Shown here piece by piece: positions 34,442-42,092 of a stretch of 64,000 nucleotides of DNA. The position numbers were made by a program, and so were the translations under genes. Position 1 is the first letter of the stretch; every line of letters starts with the position of its first letter. A model generated the notes under the pieces. That model worked only from the letters and a program-made list of their open reading frames with translations. It did not search any database and had not been told where the DNA came from. Source of the stretch: JANQMY01 sp965228775 (GTDB taxonomy: Bacteria; Pseudomonadota; Alphaproteobacteria; JANQMY01); NCBI GenBank assembly GCA_965228775.1, contig OZ245840.1, positions 5,146,001 to 5,210,000 on the forward strand, written 5' to 3'.

Positions 34442-34927
34442 TCAGCTTGCCTCCTGCGCGCGTTCGATCTGTGTGACGCGCTTGTCCATTTCCGCGCCAC
34501 CTTCCAGATTGGCTGTCTTATCTGTCAGTGCGTGGATAAGAATTTGCCCTTCTTCAATCTCAATCGTCGTCGTCCCCGGCGTGAGCGTGATCGAATTGGC
34601 GTAGATCACTTGGCCAAGATCCGTCTTTTGGGTTGAGGGAAAACGGATAATCTGCGGATTGATGGGCATGTTCGGGGACAAAATGATTCGGGCGATATGA
34701 AGGTTCGATTTCACGATTTCTACACCCAGCCAAACCCAATAGAGGACAAAGCCGGTTCCCAACTGCAACGGCATGCCTTCGCTGTCGAGAATGTCCAAGC
34801 GAATCGACAGATAGACGATGAGTACGATGGAAGCTGCGCCGAAGCTAAGGATTAGTGGCGTGTAGTGTCCGGACAGGCCAAGCCAAAGCAGCGCCAAGCC
34901 AACACCAAGTGCCAGTGCACGGATCAT
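34442..34927 (-). CDS. mrpE: MrpE/MnhE antiporter subunit
   Basis: A 161-residue MrpE family protein: an N-terminal helix pair (about 3-42) followed by a soluble alpha/beta domain with LHIARIILSPNMPINPQII and the strand SITLTPGTTTIEIE, both characteristic. It is the first gene of the eleven-gene operon mrpE-F-G-(MbhD)-B-C-D-D-small-NuoL-small. The operon exchanges Na+ or other cations for protons. GGAG lies about 10 bases before the ATG. Confidence 0.94.
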   Translation of the reverse strand: MIRALALGVGLALLWLGLSGHYTPLILSFGAASIVLIVYLSIRLDILDSEGMPLQLGTGFVLYWVWLGVEIVKSNLHIARIILSPNMPINPQIIRFPSTQKTDLGQVIYANSITLTPGTTTIEIEEGQILIHALTDKTANLEGGAEMDKRVTQIERAQEAS

Positions 34928-35304
34928 CCAAATTTAACTCCGGTTTCGGAAGCGACGTCCCAACGCCTCCGGAAGAGGTACCAATTTACGAATTCTTATA
35001 GATTTACGCAGTCCGTACACGCAACAGTCAATTGGTCAATATCCCCAAGAAACCAATCGGCTTTAAGGTTGGCGCCCAAGCAAACTCCCCCTCGGCGAAG
35101 CCATAAAAGTTATCCACATGCTTTCTGTCAAGAACAGTTCGCAATTTTCGGAAGTTAAAAAGTGTTAATACAAACATTAACGAATGCGTGACTATTCACC
35201 CACACTTTCGCAACAATTTGCCTTTTTTAGAACTGTTTTGACTTCCCCTGCGTCTGGACTGTGTTAACCTTAACTTTGTCTTTAATTAAGTGCGTGTGTC
35301 AGGG
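34928..35304. other. Divergent intergenic region, mrp operon and cold-shock gene
   Basis: A 377-bp AT-rich region with no credible gene. It holds a perfect inverted repeat GTTAAT-6-ATTAAC (35164-35181), an imperfect one ATTGGT...ACCAAT near 35033-35060, and a TTGACT...TGTTAA promoter-like pair before the cold-shock gene. TTAA pairs recur, which recalls CtrA half-sites, but the spacing is 8 rather than 7. Confidence 0.5.
35238..35267 (+). promoter_or_regulatory. Possible sigma-70 promoter of the cold-shock gene
   Basis: TTGACT (35238-35243) and TGTTAA (35262-35267) are separated by 18 bases and would start transcription about 25-30 bases before the ATG at 35305. This is a pattern match only. 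Confidence 0.35.
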
Positions 35305-35856
35305 ATGGAACAGCAACAAGTCGAGATTGCTGGCGCTGCAACCCAAGAGAGTTTCCAGGTTAGCGGCACCGTTAAGTGGTTTGATGCTAAAAAGGGATAC
35401 GGCTTCATTATCCCGATCAATGGCGTCTCCGGGGATATTCTTCTACACATGTCATGCCTTCGCCAATATGGCAAAGACACGGCTTTGGAAGGCGAAACGA
35501 TTATTTGCGAGGCCGTGCGGCGTGCGCGAGGTCTGCAGTGTTTGCGCATTCTGGAAATAGATGAAAGCACGGCGGTTACGCCGAGGGCGCGGGAAGAGGG
35601 CGAAACACTACCGAGCCAGCGGCCTGTTATTCCGCTTGGCGATTTCGAAATCGCCGTCGTCAAATGGTTCAATAGGGCACGCGGATACGGGTTCGTGACA
35701 CGAGGCAGCGGCACAGCGGATATTTTTGTCCATATGGAGACGCTGCGCCGGAATAATGTGCGCGAGCTTCGTCCCGGTCAGCAAGTTCATGTGCGATTCG
35801 GATCTGGCCCGAAGGGGCTGATGGTCGCTGAGATTCGCGACGATATCGAGGCCTAG
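35305..35856 (+). CDS. Double cold-shock-domain protein
   Basis: A 183-residue protein with two cold-shock domains. The first (about 19-82) has GTVKWFDAKKGYGFIIP (RNP1-like KGYGFI) and DILLHMSCL (RNP2-like). The second (about 112-180) has VVKWFNRARGYGFVTR and DIFVHMETL. A linker of about 30 residues joins them. Such two-domain proteins occur in alphaproteobacteria and bind single-stranded RNA or DNA. Start choice is open: ATG 35305 has only AGGG directly adjacent, and in-frame GTGs lie at 35290 and 35296. A good terminator follows, so the gene is monocistronic. Confidence 0.9.
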   Translation: MEQQQVEIAGAATQESFQVSGTVKWFDAKKGYGFIIPINGVSGDILLHMSCLRQYGKDTALEGETIICEAVRRARGLQCLRILEIDESTAVTPRAREEGETLPSQRPVIPLGDFEIAVVKWFNRARGYGFVTRGSGTADIFVHMETLRRNNVRELRPGQQVHVRFGSGPKGLMVAEIRDDIEA

Positions 35857-35892
35857 CCGGTCCGATCTGTTCATTAGATTACGAGTTTTAGG

Positions 35893-35932
35893 AGCCGTTC
35901 GTTCAGCTCAGTGCTGAAGGGCGGCTTTTTTG
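35893..35932 (+). terminator. Rho-independent terminator of the cold-shock gene
   Basis: AGCCG...TTCAGC pairs with GCTGAA...CGGCT around a small internal loop (35893-35926), followed by a run of T to 35931. It lies 37 bp past the cold-shock stop. Confidence 0.85.
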
Positions 35933-35999
35933 GTTTTGGACATTTCTCCCCCTGATCTCGGCGTTTACGTGTCCGCACAACCCATGTAAGTGTGAGACA

Positions 36000-36491
36000 A
36001 TGCAGTTTCCCTCTCGTATTTCAGTTTGGTTCTCCCTCGTTGCTTTCCTTGCGCTTGCCGCAATGGCGCGGGCGCCGTTGGAACGGCTGGAATCTGTTGT
36101 CTTGGAGACCCAAGAAGGGCAGCGCCATACATTCTCAGTTGAGCTTGCTGAAAATCAGGAAGAGCGGGCTAGAGGGTTGATGTTCCGCGAGCACTTGGAC
36201 CGCGATGCGGGCATGCTGTTTCTTTTTCCAAGACAGCGCCGCCTGTCATTTTGGATGAAAGACACACCCTTACCTCTTGATATTATTTTCATAGATCGTG
36301 ATGGAGTCATTGTGCACATCGCGGAGAACACGACCCCGTTTTCCCTGAAACCTATTCCCTCCCACTTTCCTGCCGTGGGCGCGCTGGAGGTGAATGCGGG
36401 GGTTTCCACTGATCTGAATATCAAAATTGGTGACGTGGTGCGCCACCCGTTCTTTCGAAATATGCCGGACACTGAAGGGCCCGCATCATGA
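36000..36491 (+). CDS. DUF192 family exported protein
   Basis: A 163-residue protein with an N-terminal signal peptide (about 1-24, VAFLALAAMARA) and a DUF192 domain with its typical segments: ENQEERARGLMFRE, AGMLFLFP, LSFWMKDTPLPLDIIFID and the terminal VLEVNAGVS-like VGALEVNAGVS. DUF192 proteins are small periplasmic or extracellular beta-proteins of unknown function. The stop overlaps the start of the thioesterase gene by 4 bp (ATGA), so the two form an operon. Confidence 0.88.
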   Translation: MQFPSRISVWFSLVAFLALAAMARAPLERLESVVLETQEGQRHTFSVELAENQEERARGLMFREHLDRDAGMLFLFPRQRRLSFWMKDTPLPLDIIFIDRDGVIVHIAENTTPFSLKPIPSHFPAVGALEVNAGVSTDLNIKIGDVVRHPFFRNMPDTEGPAS

Positions 36492-36937
36492 CGATCGTAG
36501 AGCCAGAGCAGTCCGACGTTCCGGAGGGCTTCAAGCGAAGCGACCGGGGGCCATTTTCTTCCTACAACGGTCCTTTGTACGACAAACAAACGTCTGACGG
36601 TCGCGTTCATGGATTTCGTGTCCTTAAACGCCACTGTAACGGTCACGGTATTCTTCATGGTGGCATGATGATGGCGTTTATGGACGGTGTTCTTGCAAAC
36701 GCTGTTTGGGAGAAAGTGGGCGGTGGCATACTCACTTTGCGGATGAACTCAGATTTTGTCGCCATTGGCCGCCCGAATGACTGGGTGGAAGGCCGGGCCG
36801 ACGTAACGAAAGTGGCTAAATCGGTCGTTTATGTGCGTGGAAAGCTCACGGTTGGCCGCCGCACAATTATGTCAGCGAACGCTGTCTTTAAGGTAATGCG
36901 CCGGCGCACCAAAGCATCTCCAGGTGAAGCAAAATAG
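36488..36937 (+). CDS. PaaI-type hotdog thioesterase
   Basis: A 149-residue hotdog-fold protein. The central helix motif HGGMMMAFMDGVLANAV (about 57-73) contains the conserved Gly-Gly and the Asp of PaaI/4HBT-type acyl-CoA thioesterases. The strand LTLRMNSDFVA and later RADVTKVAKSVVYVRGKL complete the fold. It probably hydrolyses an acyl-CoA ester, and the substrate is not deducible. It is coupled to the DUF192 gene by a 4-bp overlap. A GC hairpin (36990-37012) follows without a T tract. Confidence 0.87.
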   Translation: MTIVEPEQSDVPEGFKRSDRGPFSSYNGPLYDKQTSDGRVHGFRVLKRHCNGHGILHGGMMMAFMDGVLANAVWEKVGGGILTLRMNSDFVAIGRPNDWVEGRADVTKVAKSVVYVRGKLTVGRRTIMSANAVFKVMRRRTKASPGEAK

Positions 36938-37018
36938 CCCTGGATAGTTCAGATTCGTCGTTCAAACATGCTGAAACTCAACTCTGCCTTGCCGCGCGGC
37001 CCAATCGCGGCATAGGAT

Positions 37019-37037
37019 TACACTTATTAAGAGTGTA
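37019..37037. promoter_or_regulatory. Perfect inverted repeat before the lysozyme-like gene
   Basis: TACACT-7-AGTGTA (37019-37024 and 37032-37037) is a perfect 6-bp inverted repeat centred about 44 bp before the ATG at 37072. It could be an operator or a hairpin. There is no independent support. Confidence 0.3.
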
Positions 37038-37071
37038 GCTGTGTTTGTTGCGTGTCTCAGGAGTGAGAGAG

Positions 37072-37758
37072 ATGTTGCGTTATCTGCGTTGCAAAATGAC
37101 GCGTGGGCGTTTGTCCACCGTCGCTGGGGGGCTGCTCGTTTATGGGGTTGTCGCTTGTGTCCCCATCGAGGAACCCGCCGAAGAGCCGTCTCCGGCCATT
37201 GAAAAAGCCCAAGAATCTTCCCAACAAAACGAAGCTGAAGAAAAGGTCACTGAACCAGCCGTGCCGGCTGAAGAGCCTGCAGTTGCTCCCACGCCGATGG
37301 GGATCTCCAACGCCGACCTGAAGATGAATCAGGCCGGGTTGGATATCATTAAGGAATCCGAAGGACTTCGCCTGGAGGCATATGAATTCAATGGCCGTTG
37401 GTTCATCGGGTACGGCCACACCATCACCGCAAATGCAGGCATGAAGATAATGGAAGCCGAAGCGGAAGATCTTCTGCGCGGCGATGTGGTTGCGTGTGAG
37501 AAGGAAGTTGCCAAATCGATCCCCGTTCCGCTGAATGAGAACCAGTTCAGCGCATTGGTTTCGCTTTGCTACAATCTTGGCACCGGCGGCTTCAAAAGGA
37601 CGACCGTTTTTGCGGCTCTGCAAGAAGGCGACTATCAAAAGGCAGCGGATTCTTTCCTCAATCATGCCCGCGCCCGCATCGATGGGGAGCTCAAGGTAAT
37701 CCCACACTTGCTCAAACGGCGCGAGAAAGAGCGGGCGCTTTTCCTCAAGCCCGTGTGA
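37072..37758 (+). CDS. GH24 lysozyme-like lipoprotein with altered triad
   Basis: A 228-residue protein with a lipoprotein signal (lipobox GVVAC, Cys29), a 45-residue Glu/Pro-rich linker and a phage-lysozyme (GH24) domain (about 86-225). The catalytic Glu97 in ESEGLRLEAY is kept, but by register with T4 lysozyme (E11, D20, T26) the Asp is Phe106 and the Thr is Phe111 (YEFNGRWFIGYGH). The fold signatures GYGHT, NQFSALVSLCYNLG and the C-terminal LLKRREKERALF are normal. It may bind or modify peptidoglycan with unusual chemistry, or be inactive. ATG 37072 has GGAG upstream. There is no phage context: tRNA-Pro follows. Confidence 0.82.
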   Translation: MLRYLRCKMTRGRLSTVAGGLLVYGVVACVPIEEPAEEPSPAIEKAQESSQQNEAEEKVTEPAVPAEEPAVAPTPMGISNADLKMNQAGLDIIKESEGLRLEAYEFNGRWFIGYGHTITANAGMKIMEAEAEDLLRGDVVACEKEVAKSIPVPLNENQFSALVSLCYNLGTGGFKRTTVFAALQEGDYQKAADSFLNHARARIDGELKVIPHLLKRREKERALFLKPV

Positions 37759-37795
37759 AACTGAGGGGATTGAGCATTGGCGTTTACCTGATCGT

Positions 37796-37832
37796 GAGCA
37801 AAGGGTGCTTTTGTTGTTTTGTACCCTTGCTC
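37796..37832. repeat. Hairpin between lysozyme-like gene and tRNA-Pro
   Basis: GAGCAAAGGGT pairs with ACCCTTGCTC with one bulged A around a T-rich loop. There is no T tail on the plus strand, so a terminator or processing site is possible but unproven. Confidence 0.45.
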
Positions 37833-37875
37833 ATCCGGGGAAGACTGCTTATGTTCCCGGCTCTCGCGAACATGT

Positions 37876-37952
<77 letters not shown>

Positions 37953-38072
37953 TTTCTCCCTTTGATTTCAAGACACTACGCCGCTCAACGGAACCTCGGT
38001 CCACCTTGGCGTGTGACACTGCTTGATGCATAACAAGCAGCGGGTTTGTTCGCACTTGGAGGGGGCTGAATC

Positions 38073-38474
38073 TTGACGTCCGTTTTCGAAGTCGCTCGAT
38101 TTGGGATCGTAGGTGTCAGCGCCACGCTGGTTCATTATGTGTCCGCAATCGTGCTTGTGGAGCGCATTGGTATCGATCCGCTTTGGGCCAATATTGCCGG
38201 ATTTGGCGCCGGTTTTCCGGTCAGTTTCGCTGGGCACATGTTCTGGACGTTCCGTGATCAGACAGTGGCGCACACCACACAGGATAGATTTCATTCTTGG
38301 GTAAAGTTTTTGGCAACGGCGCTGGTGGGATTGGCCGTGAGCCAGCTTGTTGTGTTCGTCGCCGTCGATGTAATGTCTGTGCACCATCGAATCGGCTTCG
38401 CAGCCGCACTGATTTTGGCACCAGCGGTCGTCTTTTTGCTCAGCAAGTTTTGGGCATTTAGAGCGGCAGTTTAG
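38073..38474 (+). CDS. GtrA-family membrane protein
   Basis: A 133-residue four-helix protein of the GtrA family (FGIVGVSATLVHYVSAIVL in helix 1, the conserved NIAGFGAGFPVSFAGHMFWTF in helix 2, and the terminal FLLSKFWAF). GtrA proteins are thought to help flip or present polyprenyl-linked sugars. The start is TTG with GGAGGG about 9 bases upstream. The GT39-like glycosyltransferase gene follows within 36 bp, so a two-gene unit for glycan modification is likely. Confidence 0.88.
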   Translation: MTSVFEVARFGIVGVSATLVHYVSAIVLVERIGIDPLWANIAGFGAGFPVSFAGHMFWTFRDQTVAHTTQDRFHSWVKFLATALVGLAVSQLVVFVAVDVMSVHHRIGFAAALILAPAVVFLLSKFWAFRAAV

Positions 38475-38509
38475 GTCATCAGAGAGCAGACAATACGTCA
38501 AATACCACC

Positions 38510-40084
38510 ATGCTGCTTTCCAACATAAAAAATGAAATCGCCGCGCGCCCGGTTCTGACCATTGTGTTGGTTGTTATTCTGCTGCGTCTTCCCAGCTCGT
38601 TTCAGTCCGTGATTGATTGGGATGAGTCCATTTTCATTGTGGTGGCGCGCGAGCTTTTGAACGGATACCTGCCGTATACGGCCGTCTTCGATCACAAGCC
38701 GTTGGGGCTGTACTATTTGTTTGCGGCTGTCATCGGGTTGTTGGGCGATGATCCGTTTGCCGTTCGTCTTCTTGGCATCGCGGTTGTCGCTGGGACGTCC
38801 GTCTTGCTGCGCCAATTTCTGATGAGCGTAGGTGGTCTAAATCCGCAAACTGCTCTGACCTTGGCATTGGCTTATGCGGTGGCCACAGGGGGGCTGGGCG
38901 GTGCCTCTGTGAACACTGAAATCCTGGTCAACTTCCTCACTCTTTGTTGGCTGACACTCATCCTCATGGGCGTCCGGTCCGGCGGCGTTTGGATGTTTCT
39001 TGGTGCTGGTGCCTTGATGGGCATGTCATTTCAAATCAGTTATTTGACAGGTCTGCTGATTGTCGGGTTTTCCGTTGGCTACTTGCTTATGCGGCTATCT
39101 CGGGATGGGGAACAGTTTCAAGCACTCCAGTCCTTTGTGATTGATGGGCTGGTGATCTTTTGCGGCTTTCTTCTTGCCAACATCGTGCTGCTGTTGCCGC
39201 TGCTGATTTACGGTGACATGGCGGAATACATACGCCTTCAGTACGCGTATCTTGCTAATTACAAGCCGACGGTTTCGACAACAGAGTCTCTCGAACGCTT
39301 TTTTGAAACCGGCCAGGCCTTTCTTCCGCTCATTGCCATCATTTGGTTCGGATGGGCAATTGGGGGCAGACGTCCGCAGCCGGATGACATTGTGAAGGAC
39401 GTATCCTTCGCAGAGGTTTCACGGCTCATGCTGCCGATTTTAGTTGCAGCTTTGTTCGCATTGTCAGCCAGCTTTCGCTTCTACCAGCACTATTTTTTGC
39501 TCTTGCTCCCCGCCATTTTCGTTTTGGCCGGTCTTGTTTTCGCGCGTTTTCCGGACCGTTCCACGTTTTACCGGTTCGGTGTGGTTCTTGTTGTGGTGGC
39601 GAGTTTTAATCTAGGTATTCGCGGGTTTATTGAAGCCGGAAAAGGCGCTGCGGTGGCGGCACAATTGGCTTTTTCAGATGATGTTTCTTCGGACCGGCCA
39701 CGGGCGCTTGCCCGCAAGATCAGACCGCTGCTGTCAGACGGAGACTCCATTTACGTGGCCTGCGAACAAACCATTCTCTACCAGCTGACCGGTGTCTCGC
39801 CGCCCACTCAATTCGCCCATTACCCACACGCATTGATGCCATCCTATGCGGAAGCATTTGAGGTTGAGATTTCCGATACGATCGACAGAATTCTCGACAA
39901 ACGTCCGCGTGTGATCGTGCTCGGCAATCTTGATCGGTGCCGCAAAGTACCCGAAAGCGTTTGGTTGCTATTAGAGGAAAAAATCCAATTCGCCAGATAT
40001 GAGTTTTTTCAAGACTACCGCGGTGGACGTTTGTTTGTAACGCCGAGTGCAAAACGTATTCGGTTTTCGTCGAGCGAGGACTAA
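38510..40084 (+). CDS. GT39/ArnT-like membrane glycosyltransferase
   Basis: A 524-residue polytopic protein with about 11 membrane helices. The first periplasmic loop carries the GT-C acidic motif WDESIF (about 44-49) followed by VARELLNGYLPYTAVFDHKPLG, characteristic of PMT/ArnT-type transferases that use polyprenyl-phosphate sugars. A soluble C-terminal domain of about 120 residues ends the protein. The acceptor is unknown. The neighbouring GtrA protein fits as flippase partner. The ribosome site is weak. Confidence 0.85.
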   Translation: MLLSNIKNEIAARPVLTIVLVVILLRLPSSFQSVIDWDESIFIVVARELLNGYLPYTAVFDHKPLGLYYLFAAVIGLLGDDPFAVRLLGIAVVAGTSVLLRQFLMSVGGLNPQTALTLALAYAVATGGLGGASVNTEILVNFLTLCWLTLILMGVRSGGVWMFLGAGALMGMSFQISYLTGLLIVGFSVGYLLMRLSRDGEQFQALQSFVIDGLVIFCGFLLANIVLLLPLLIYGDMAEYIRLQYAYLANYKPTVSTTESLERFFETGQAFLPLIAIIWFGWAIGGRRPQPDDIVKDVSFAEVSRLMLPILVAALFALSASFRFYQHYFLLLLPAIFVLAGLVFARFPDRSTFYRFGVVLVVVASFNLGIRGFIEAGKGAAVAAQLAFSDDVSSDRPRALARKIRPLLSDGDSIYVACEQTILYQLTGVSPPTQFAHYPHALMPSYAEAFEVEISDTIDRILDKRPRVIVLGNLDRCRKVPESVWLLLEEKIQFARYEFFQDYRGGRLFVTPSAKRIRFSSSED

Positions 40085-40093
40085 GGAGCCGTG

Positions 40094-40939
40094 TCACGAG
40101 GATGAAGCGTGCTCAGATCGCAAGCCGAGGATTTGTTTGTATGCGGCTTCCACCTTCAAGGCGATCATGTTCTCGCCGATTTCGACCGTTGCAAGCCTAG
40201 GGTCACCGTGCGCACCGGACTTCTTGAATCCATGTCCACCATGTAGCTTTCGCAGATCCGAACGCACACCTTCAGGGAAGGCCAGCATCATTTCGGAGGT
40301 GTCGCGAATGCCTGCATGTCCGCCTATTTGCTCGTCCGTAAAACCCTTCTCCTGAAGATATTCGATTTGCCTGTTCTGGTCGCTGAAATAATAGTCAGGA
40401 ATGTGATGCACACGGATGGACTTGTTCGCGAACTCTCCGGCTAGTTTCTTGGCCACGCGTTCCTGTGCCGGTTGATTGTAAAGACTGTCCCCGATGAAAA
40501 GAATCTCTTTGAATCCATGTACTGCGGCACTGCGTGCTGCATATTCCAGAATTTCTTCGAAGGTTTCTTCTGGAATGGTAAAAGTACCGGGCAGGCGCAT
40601 GTGGCCATCTTTATCGTCAATGTCACCTTCCGGCACATAGTTCACAACGGGGGCAACAAGCGCATCTCCGAGACGGCGGGCAAGACGACCGGCTGTCTCT
40701 CGAACCACATAATTGTGCTTACCCAGCACCATATGGGGTCCGTTTTGCTCCACACCACCAGTGGGGATGATGATGGTTGTATGGCCCCGTTTGAGGTGAT
40801 CCCGTACTTCAACCCAAGTGAGCTCTTCAATGTATACATTGTCGACGAACGGCGCCGAGATCGGTGTGCCGATCGCATAGAATGTCGAGAAGACTAGGGC
40901 AGCGAATGATGCGCCAATGGCGGTCCGTATAGGGATCAT
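40094..40939 (-). CDS. Creatininase family protein, exported or membrane-anchored
   Basis: A 281-residue creatininase-fold metallohydrolase. After an N-terminal hydrophobic signal/anchor (about 7-28) comes the family motif TTIIIPTGGVEQNGPH, a metal-site His in GKHN, then VNYVPEGDIDD and the later conserved ADE-like DTSEMMLAFP. The typical cytoplasmic enzymes hydrolyse cyclic amides (creatinine, FAPy). An exported version is less common. Its start overlaps the end of the fatty-acid-hydroxylase gene by 4 bp, so they are cotranscribed. Confidence 0.85.
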   Translation of the reverse strand: MIPIRTAIGASFAALVFSTFYAIGTPISAPFVDNVYIEELTWVEVRDHLKRGHTTIIIPTGGVEQNGPHMVLGKHNYVVRETAGRLARRLGDALVAPVVNYVPEGDIDDKDGHMRLPGTFTIPEETFEEILEYAARSAAVHGFKEILFIGDSLYNQPAQERVAKKLAGEFANKSIRVHHIPDYYFSDQNRQIEYLQEKGFTDEQIGGHAGIRDTSEMMLAFPEGVRSDLRKLHGGHGFKKSGAHGDPRLATVEIGENMIALKVEAAYKQILGLRSEHASSS

Positions 40940-41928
40940 GCTTGAGCATCCACGTTTTGGCCGCGCAGCAATTGGGCGGCTTTTCGGAAGGGGAGGAAGT
41001 AGAGGGCGGCAAGCGTGTCGTAATCCCGGTCTTCACCGCCATGCAGTCCGAAGCGGAAGGACTCTTTCTGTTCCGGAATGTAGAGCGTGCCAAACATCCA
41101 GTCCCAAATACCAAAGATGAACCCCATGTTTTTGTCGGCATGGCGCAGTTCGCTGCTGTGGTGGATTTGATGATGGGCGGGGGAAATCAGAAGCTTGCCC
41201 CAGAAACCTTTTAGGGGAAGCCAGATGTGCGAATGGCGTAAATTGTATCCTGCGAGGTAAAACACAAAAACGACCGCATTGAGGTGGAAGATCTTGATCT
41301 CCGCTGCGGCATTCTCAAAGCTGAATGCAAACACGCCGTAGACAACCCCCATCAATGCACCGGAAAAACTGCCGGTGAGAATGTCGTCGACCGGATGCAT
41401 CCGGTACACCGTCATGGGGGTGAGTGTTTGGGCGCTGTGGTGAATCTTGTGAAATTCCCAAAGAAAAGGGGCCTTGTGCATGAGATAATGGATGTAGAAC
41501 ACGCCAAAATCTTGCGCCAAAACGACAGCGATGGTGAGCAAAATGCCCGCTGCGAAAATTGAAATCGCAGTCTCGGTAGGGCTTGGAAATACTGCTCCCA
41601 GCAGGATCTGGGTGAGCGCCGATACCAGGCTGGACGACAAGATCAGGGTGCCGAGGAAAAGCGCGAACGCAATGCGGTTAACGAAAAAAAACTTGTAGTC
41701 CAGTATTGCGGAAGGATGGGTGTAGATTTCCTTCGGAAAGCAGTAGGCGAAAAAGTTTGCAGGCGCCTCGTTGTTGCGCCGCTTCAGGGTCAAATAGACC
41801 CAAAAAGCCAGAACGATCGCCGACACCAGATACACAAAGTAGATCCGTTGTCCCGGGTGAGCCACATAGAAAAGGGGATGTGCCACAAGGGACGCTAGAT
41901 CATTGATGATCCCATTAATGAAATCCAT
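40936..41928 (-). CDS. Fatty acid hydroxylase/sterol desaturase family protein
   Basis: A 330-residue membrane di-iron enzyme. Four to five hydrophobic helices flank the histidine clusters HYLMH, EFHKIHHS and HQIHHSSE, which coordinate the two irons in this family. A short soluble tail follows. It hydroxylates or desaturates a lipid: sterol, fatty acid, hopanoid or carotenoid substrates all occur in the family. ATG 41928 is favoured by its position and the fold. A longer frame to 41970 is less likely. The creatininase-like gene is coupled downstream. Confidence 0.88.
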   Translation of the reverse strand: MDFINGIINDLASLVAHPLFYVAHPGQRIYFVYLVSAIVLAFWVYLTLKRRNNEAPANFFAYCFPKEIYTHPSAILDYKFFFVNRIAFALFLGTLILSSSLVSALTQILLGAVFPSPTETAISIFAAGILLTIAVVLAQDFGVFYIHYLMHKAPFLWEFHKIHHSAQTLTPMTVYRMHPVDDILTGSFSGALMGVVYGVFAFSFENAAAEIKIFHLNAVVFVFYLAGYNLRHSHIWLPLKGFWGKLLISPAHHQIHHSSELRHADKNMGFIFGIWDWMFGTLYIPEQKESFRFGLHGGEDRDYDTLAALYFLPFRKAAQLLRGQNVDAQA

Positions 41929-42041
41929 TGTCTCTGTCTCACACCTGCACCTGTTTGATTTGGCAGACATGCTAGAGTTGGTGGATTAACAGGCCTCTAA
42001 TCGTTAAATTTGTATACAGATCACTCGTTAAGCTTAACAAA

Positions 42042-42068
42042 AAATGGCGACCCGCTGGGCCGCCATTT
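42042..42068 (-). terminator. Terminator after the choice-of-anchor/propeller gene
   Basis: AAATGGCG pairs with CGCCATTT, with an inner CCC/GGG pair. On the minus strand the stem is followed by a T run. It lies 24 bp past the stop at 42093, and an A run on the other side would also allow use from the opposite strand. Confidence 0.8.
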
Positions 42069-42092
42069 CTAATCGCTCATTCGGAGCGGTGA

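Noticed and set aside
37072..37758. Prophage remnant suggested by a lysozyme gene next to a tRNA
   Set aside because: No integrase, att repeats, holin or structural gene is present, and the lysozyme-like protein is a lipoprotein with a long linker.
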